Shown here piece after piece: positions 57,981 to 64,000 of a DNA stretch of 64,000 nucleotides (the first letter of the stretch is position 1; every line of letters starts with the position of its first letter). The notes under the pieces were generated by a model, which made no database searches, was not told the DNA's origin, and saw only the letters and a list, made by a program, of their open reading frames with translations. This stretch comes from Canna indica (lineage: Eukaryota; Streptophyta; Magnoliopsida; Zingiberales; Cannaceae), in assembly GCA_034359265.1 (NCBI GenBank), contig CP136896.1, forward strand, positions 7,595,501 through 7,659,500, written 5' to 3'. Both the position numbers and the translations under genes were made by a program.

Positions 57981-59303
57981 TGTTGGCCTAAGATTTTTTT
58001 CATTGGTCTTAATCTCTATTTTGATAATAACAAATATGAAACTAATGTTTCATTGAGAAATATTTTTAGGTTCCATATTGATTAAAACTTGATATCCTTG
58101 ATTGGAAATATCGAAGAAATCGAAAAATTGGAAGGACATTGATCGATGCGTCCGGGTTCGTCGCTGAAATCTCTAGAAGTTCGACGTGTGCACCAAAGAT
58201 GTCTTGGACGAGTCTAAAGAACATATAGAAAGCTCTCCAAGTTGACGCACGCTGAAAGTCGAAACCCAAAAATGAAGCGCGCAAGAAATATAACACAAGA
58301 AAATTGCCCTGCTCAGATTCGATCGACTGGCAGAAGAGGAAATCAGGCAGAAGGCAGTTCGGTCGACCAGTCAATCGACCGAATGTGGCAAAAAATTGAC
58401 AGTAGCCAATTCGGTTAACCAAAGTGTGCCCAAAAGCGGCAGATTGCCTTCGGTCGCTCAGCGGTCGCTCGGTCGATTGACCGACGATTGACCGGCAAGC
58501 TACCGAGTGTCGGCAACGGGCAAAAATATATACGCCCGTTGACGACACCCTAGTTTTGGGGGGTTATAAATACCCATCCCAAAATCATTCCTCGGCCAAT
58601 GTTGATGCTTCCAAGTCTTAAAGCGTGATCCTAAGCATCTCCTAAGCCCTTTCATGATCAAATCCACCAAACCTAGCTCTTAATCCCTCATCCTTAAGTG
58701 TTCTTCATTGAAGGGGTATTCAAGCTTGCTAGGCTCAAGAAGAAGAGGTGTCTTTATTGTGATAAGTTCTCTTTACTCTCTTCTTGTGATTAAGGTTATT
58801 TATTTTGTTTTGATTTGATTTACTTGAGTTTGTAAAAAGACCTAGTGTGTGGTCTTGTGTGTAAGTGGTTACCTTGGTGTAGAAGGTGTAAAGCCACTAG
58901 TGAAAACTAAGTTAGGAGTAGATCTTAGGAATTGATGTGGGAAAGCTCACTCGGAAGGAAGGCGGAATACTTTCGAGTGTGGAAGTGCCTTCGAGGTGAG
59001 TGTAGGGATATTCCAATGTAAAGTCCTCAATTGTAAGCTACTCATAATTTAGTGGATTTGGGTGTGAAATCCTAAGCACGGTGCTTAGGTAGTGGAGTAG
59101 GTATTGTGGCCGAACAACTATAAATCTTTGTGTTAGTATTAATATATTATTTGTGTTTAAATGATTTTATTATTGATTCCGCATTTAGTCGATAAATTGT
59201 ATTTTACCTAAGTAGTCTAAGAAACGATTAAAATCGGAATTAGGCAAATAGATTTAGTTAACATACTATTCATCTCCCCTCTAGTGTGGCCATTTCACCA
59301 ACA
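57981..59303 (+). repeat. 5' LTR (1323 bp)
   Basis: Begins TGTTGG, ends CCAACA. A TATA-like GTTATAAATACCCATC lies near 58564. A cluster of GGTCGAC/TCGACC palindromic motifs occupies 58310-58500. Minus-strand open frames across the LTR are by-products. Confidence 0.92.
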
Positions 59304-61256
59304 ATAGGTAATTAATTAAGTTATTGGTAATTTAAGATTTTTTTGTTCAATTAGATATAAAAATTAATTAATAGTTATTATAAAATTTTTAAAAAATAAG
59401 TCCAATAGTCTAATATTAGTTTTGATTAAATTATAAATAGATCAACTTTAAGAAAATTGAGTTATTTTTAAGAAAATTTGGGTTTGAGTTAGATATAATT
59501 GGTTTAATTAATTTGTAAATTTAAAATAATAGTTTGAGTTGAAAATGATGATTTTTTTATAATTAGATATAGTTTGATTTATTTTTAATTTAATTAATTA
59601 AAATATATATATATATATTTATAATTACAAAGTTGTCACTATATTTTGATAACGAAATCGATAGTCTCGAAACCACAGAAAATAACATTATGGTGTTTTC
59701 ATTTTATTAAGAAAATTAGTTTCGTTTTCATTCTGGTTTCAATTCAGTTTCATGAAAATACTGAACTAAATACGTTTTCGTAAGTAGTTTTAGTTTCAGT
59801 GAAACCGAAATCATAAAAACAAATTTGGTTTCGCTAACCAAACAGTCCCTTAAAATTCGTGTTGGTATCACTTGATTTTATTTAAAACAGATTTCAAACT
59901 ATCTAGCAAAGATGTATTTTGAAAATGATATTTAAATCTCTCTTTGCTATTTGGTTTGGTTAACTTGTACGTAGATTTGGTTTCATTTTCTATTTATGAA
60001 GTATACTTGCAAGTTATAAGTAATTAAGAATGGAAGGCTATGTCAATGAAAAATGAAAAGTTTGGCTAAATTCGTAAAGATGAGGTATGTCTTTGGTAAT
60101 TGCATATTTCTAGTTCAATACCTCAATTTTCATGTTCGATTGATGTCTCTAATTTACTCATGATTGAAATAACATGAAAAATGATTGAAATATCATGAGT
60201 AGAAAAATTCTTAGTACTTAGGAAATTTTTCATTAAGTGAAATTGCCCTAGGTTAAAACTTGTCATTAGAGACTTACTTTTTAAGTCCAAACTCATGAAA
60301 CATATTTAGATATACACATGACATGCTTCTAGGTATTTAGAGTTGAAAATTCATGTGTAGATCATCTTAGGGGATTCAAAGTTGAAAAAGTTTGACCTAA
60401 GTCAACAATTCGACATAGAAATCTCATTTTGAGCCCAAATTTCACAAACATGTTTAAATTTACCCATGTTAGGTGTATATGTATCTAAGTTTGGAAAACC
60501 ATGAGTAAAGGATAAAAATTGATCTTTACCTATTTCATGTTAACATGTTTATCTTTTGATTGAAATCATGCTAAGTTGAAACATTAGGTAAATGACATTA
60601 GTTTCACTTCAAACTTAATATACATGCTTTAAATACTCATATCTTGGTATTTTGAAAGTTTGAATGAAATTTAGAAATGTCATGACAGATTCACTTATTT
60701 ACAAAAATGTCATTAAATTATCATTCTTCTCAAGTGCTCATTTCTCGATACTTTAGATTTTCTTCGAATTCTTTGAATGAAACGTCAAGTATGATATTGT
60801 AATTCTATTTTTGGTATCGTTCTCATTATTATTTAAGAAAAATCATTTCTAAAATGACTTTTGAAACTTCGACCGATATGTGTAATATCAATACTTGAAT
60901 TAGTACATGATTTCCAAGTTTTAGATTATATTGATCATTCTATGATATCATGTATTAATTAGTCTATGTGTGTTTTCATCCCTCGAGTTGAGATCTTCAT
61001 GCTTCATGAAAACTAATTTTAGAGTCTCAACTTTCAATAGATTGACTTTTCTTGCTATTTTTTATTGATGTCAAAAGGGGAGAAAAATATAGATAAAAGG
61101 GAAGAAAATATAGGAAACCCATGCATATAGATAGCGGGAGTTTATTTTCATAGATATGCATGTTGATAGGGGGGAGAAATCCCTTAGTTGATATGCTTTG
61201 TGCATTAATATATATATTTTCTTATGGATGTTTGTCATCATCAAAAAGGGGGAGAT
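59304..61256 (+). other. Internal region of the LTR retrotransposon
   Basis: No retroviral-type domains in any frame. 59650-59860 has repeated GTTTCGxTTTCATT-type text ending CTAACCAAACAGTCCC, possibly a small inserted MITE. The last 200 bp resemble the 3' end of copia elements. The purine tract is at about 61244-61256. Confidence 0.7.
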
Positions 61257-62641
61257 TGTTGGCCTAAGGTTTTCTACCTTGGTCTTAATCTAGGTTTTGA
61301 TGATAACAAGTATGGAACTAATATTTTATTGAGAAATATTTTTAGGTTCCATATCGATTAGCACTTGATGTCCTCGATCGAAAATATCAAAGAAATCAAA
61401 AAATTGGAAGGACATTGATCGATGCGTTCGGGTTCGTCGCCGAAATCTCTACAAGTTCGACGTGTGCACCAAAGATGTCTTGGATGAGTCTAAAGAACAC
61501 ATGGAAAGCTCTCCAAGTTGATGCACGCTGAAAGTCGGAAGTCGAAAATGAAGCATGTAAGAAATATAACACAAGAAAATTGCCCTGCCTAGATTCGGTC
61601 GACTGATCGCTTGACTGACAGAAGAGGAAATCGAGCAGAAGGTAATTCGGTCGATCGATCGAATGTGGCAAAAAATTGGCAGTAGCCAATTCGGTCGATC
61701 GATCGAATGTGGCAAAAAATTGGCAGTAGCCAATTCGGTCGACCGAACGATCGACCGAAGTGTGCCCAAAAGCGACAGATTGCCTTTGGTCGCTCGACAA
61801 TCGCTCGGTCGCTCGACCGATGATTGATCGGCAAGCGACCAGGCGTCAGCAACGAGCGAAAATACGCCCGTTGACGACACCTTGGTTTTGGGGTGTTATA
61901 AATACCCATCCCAAAATCATTCCTAGCCCAATGTTGATGCTTCCAAGTCTCAAAGAGTGATCCTAAGCATCTCCTAAGTCCTTTCATGATCAAATCCACA
62001 AAATCTAGCTCTTGATCCCTCATCCTTAAGTGTTCTTCATTGAAGGGGTATTCAAACTTGCTAGGCTCTAGAAGAATAGGTGTCTTTATTGTGATAAGTT
62101 CTCTTTACTCTCTTCTTGTGATTAAGGTTATTTTATTTTGTTTTAATTTAATTTAATTGAGTTTGTAAAAAGACCTAGTGTGTGGTCTTGTGTGTAAGTG
62201 GTTACCTTGGTGTAGAAGGTGTAAAGCCACTAGTGTAAACTAAGTTAGGAGTAGGTCTTAGGAATTGAGGTGGGAAAGCTCACTCGGTAGAAAGACGGGA
62301 TACTTCCGGGTGTGAAAGTGCCTTCGAGGTGAGTGTAGGATCTTTCCAGTGTAAAGTCCTCAATTGTAAGCTACTCATAATTTAGTGGATTTGGGTGTGA
62401 AATCCTGAGCACAGTGCTTAGGTACGTAGTGGAGTAGGCATTATGGCTGAACCACTATAAATCTTTATGTTAGCATTGATATATTGCTTATGTTTAAATT
62501 ATTTTATTATTACTTTCGTATTTAGTTGATAAATTGCATTTTGTCTAAGTAGTCTAAGAAGCAATTAAAATCAGAATTAGGCAAATAGATTTAGGTAAAA
62601 TACTATTCAACCCCCAATTTAGTGTGGTCATTTCACCAACA
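61257..62641 (+). repeat. 3' LTR (1385 bp)
   Basis: Partner of the 5' LTR with scattered substitutions. It is longer mainly because of a 44-bp tandem duplication (61644-61687 and 61688-61731, unit starting AATTCGGTCGATCGATCG) absent from the 5' copy. Confidence 0.92.
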
Positions 62642-62811
62642 AGATAGTGGTATTATTTTGATTTAATTGCACGGGATAGAGAGGTGAGTAATTGTACAGG
62701 GAGAGATTGAGAGAGAAGTGACCGAGTATTTATTTGAGTAATTGAACTCATGAGAGAGAGAAAGAAGTGAGTTCTTACTTTTATATATATATAGGAGAGA
62801 GAGAGAGAGAG

Positions 62812-63005
62812 AATTGAAGAAACACATGTATTAATTTTCACATAACATTTCAATTTGTATGCAGTTCCTTGATGCTAGAGTGCCTAAATGAATATTATTC
62901 AACAAATGAATTTTTGTCCAGGGTAACAAATCTCCTTTACAGCTTGACATAAAAATGGATCCCCAATTTGGATGTCACCCTATTAGCTCTACAAATATTA
63001 TAAGG
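62812..63005 (+). pseudogene. Displaced copy of glycosyltransferase exon 4 with its upstream intron end
   Basis: Closely similar to 20154-20410, in the same orientation. It begins in intron 3 (AATTGAAGAAACAC), keeps the acceptor TTTGTATGCAG and exon codons (LECLNEYYST), then lacks about 55 bp of exon, resumes at TGTCCAGG, continues QLDIKMDPQF-like, and ends with the donor-side AAGGT. A small deletion also lies in the intron part. Including intron sequence, it was copied from genomic DNA. It adjoins a GA-rich tract on the left and a minus-strand gypsy element on the right. Non-functional. Confidence 0.92.
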
Positions 63006-64000
63006 TCGGCATCTTGACCTGGGCTGCTAATCGCTAGTTCTCCGCCTCCAGATCGTTTATCCGACGTTGGAATGCTTCTAGGGGAGTTGGGTTGGTGCCG
63101 GAGCGTCGTTCCTCACTATTTCAGTGTCATTAGGTTACAGATGATCATCGCTGTCAGGGTGTTGCCGTTGGCGTGCGGCAGTGCTCACTTGGCTCCGAGT
63201 CCCAACCATCGCGGGGGAGATAAATTTTACTCGGACCCATGATGGGCGCCAAAGGTTCCTGCTTGAGGATTTGTGTAGTTTTGTCTTGCTCGGTATCTCT
63301 CCCTAGTCAGGTGCAACCCCGATAGGGAGGACCTACAAAAGACACTCTGACGCTCAAGTTAGTAGGTCTCCAAGGTGGAGGTAATGAAATTGGTACTTAG
63401 GTTACTTGAGGCATGTTATGTTTGTATTTATTATAGGTGGAGGTGATAACGCTACCTGGTAATCTAGCGAAAATATTGCTTAAAATGGGTTGAGACTGAT
63501 ACCGAAGATAGAGGGGCATGTAATGGTGTATCCCGTGCAATAAGGAATGACTTGGATGTCATTGTATGGCCGGGTAGAGTCCTGAGTGGAGCCATTCAGT
63601 CTGACTCGAGTTAGGTTCAGGAGTATGGCCGGGTGGAGCCCCTGAGCAGAGCCGTCTCGTCTGGCTCAATTTGATTTCAAGAGTGTATGGCACCGGTCTA
63701 ATCCGACCGGGCCTAGTAGTACTAGTCCAGTCCAATCGCATAGGATTTCAAACCTAAACCCACTAGATATAAAAATTTCTTACAATGAGGAATTTCCACT
63801 TCAAAACTCTTTGCCTTCTCCCCCAAGGCACTCTCACCTCACTCTTTAAGGACACTCTAAATCTAATTTACAATGATGGACGTATACCTCTACACTAAGG
63901 CACCCACCACCACTCAAAACCTAACAACGAGGTCTTAAACAAGCTTTAAATGACAACAAAATAACGCACAAATTCAATAGAAATGGAGCAATAAATCAAA
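63006..64000 (-). mobile_element. Gypsy LTR retrotransposon 5' part, minus strand, cut by window edge
   Basis: A primer-binding-site-like TGGCGCCCATCATGGGTCC (minus strand, about 63233-63252) follows a probable LTR end near 63260. The LTR would extend right beyond the window. On the other side, minus-strand sequence near 63075-63010 encodes PLEAFQRRINDLEAEN, a coiled-coil gag-start phrase, truncated at the exon-4 copy. The proposed LTR has many GAGCC/GGCTC motifs. Confidence 0.6.

Larger units (their letters stand above)
57981..62641 (+). mobile_element. Complete non-coding LTR retrotransposon (4.66 kb)
   Basis: Two direct LTRs, 57981-59303 and 61257-62641, each starting TGTTGGCCTAAG and ending CACCAACA. 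They are flanked by the 5-bp target duplication AGATA (57976-57980, 62642-62646). A purine tract (AAAAAGGGGGAGAT) lies directly before the 3' LTR, giving plus orientation; that context is common in plant copia elements. The internal 1.95 kb has no gag or pol, only short AT-rich frames, and no clear primer-binding site follows the 5' LTR. It would depend on proteins from another element. Confidence 0.92.

Noticed and set aside
61396..62023. Three minus-strand frames of 134-144 codons in the 3' LTR, and a 160-codon one in the 5' LTR
   Set aside because: They run antisense through the LTR in different frames and are shaped by the TCGA-rich repeats; no domain was recognised.

Overview
This window is nuclear DNA of a flowering plant. 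Evidence: one spliced plant gene with GT-AG introns, and a dense nested landscape of plant transposons (CACTA/En-Spm, Mutator-like, Ty3/gypsy Tat-type, Ty1/copia, L1-type LINE, tRNA-type SINE). The first exon of the one host gene is very GC-rich at its 5' end and becomes poorer downstream, which hints at a monocot; this is inference. There are no prokaryotic features.

Layout. 1-2194: end of a CACTA element carrying a TNP2 transposase pseudogene (minus) and a long near-perfect inverted repeat. 2195-8177: Tat-type gypsy derivative with broken gag-protease, a ~185-bp tandem array and an antisense ORF, but no reverse transcriptase or integrase. 8178-10245: 5'-truncated LINE. 10.2-12.7 kb: degenerate repeats. 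12690-14101: Pack-MULE with ~440-bp inverted repeats, an exact 9-bp target duplication and a captured lipid-transfer-protein fragment. 15243-21153: the only intact host gene, a five-exon alpha-1,4-glycosyltransferase-family protein of 621 aa. 21-30 kb: AT-rich intergenic DNA with a MULE holding a nested CACTA MITE, two SINE-like copies, and a mitochondrial rpl5 fragment.

30390-45955: a complete 15.6-kb CACTA element with matching termini and an AGA target duplication. It encodes an intact TNPA-like (Transposase_24) gene of five exons and a TNP2/TNPD gene broken by two stop codons and a frameshift. It also carries pieces of three host genes (replication factor C subunit 4, a CASP-like membrane protein, a WEB-family coiled-coil protein), retroelement debris, and a roughly 0.9-kb array built around the palindrome AGCATGCT. 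This is the most unusual object in the window.

46.3-54 kb: an array of ~400-bp AT-rich units split by a LINE (8-bp target duplication), itself interrupted by a CACTA-like MITE. 54-58 kb: AT-rich DNA with no gene seen. 57981-62641: complete non-coding LTR retrotransposon (TSD AGATA). 62812-63005: displaced copy of exon 4 of the glycosyltransferase gene, 42 kb from its source. 63006-64000: LTR, primer-binding site and gag start of another gypsy element on the minus strand.

The window is mainly a record of transposon nesting and gene-fragment capture. I saw no clearly new defence or metabolic system. Family names come from motif recognition by eye, without database searches.
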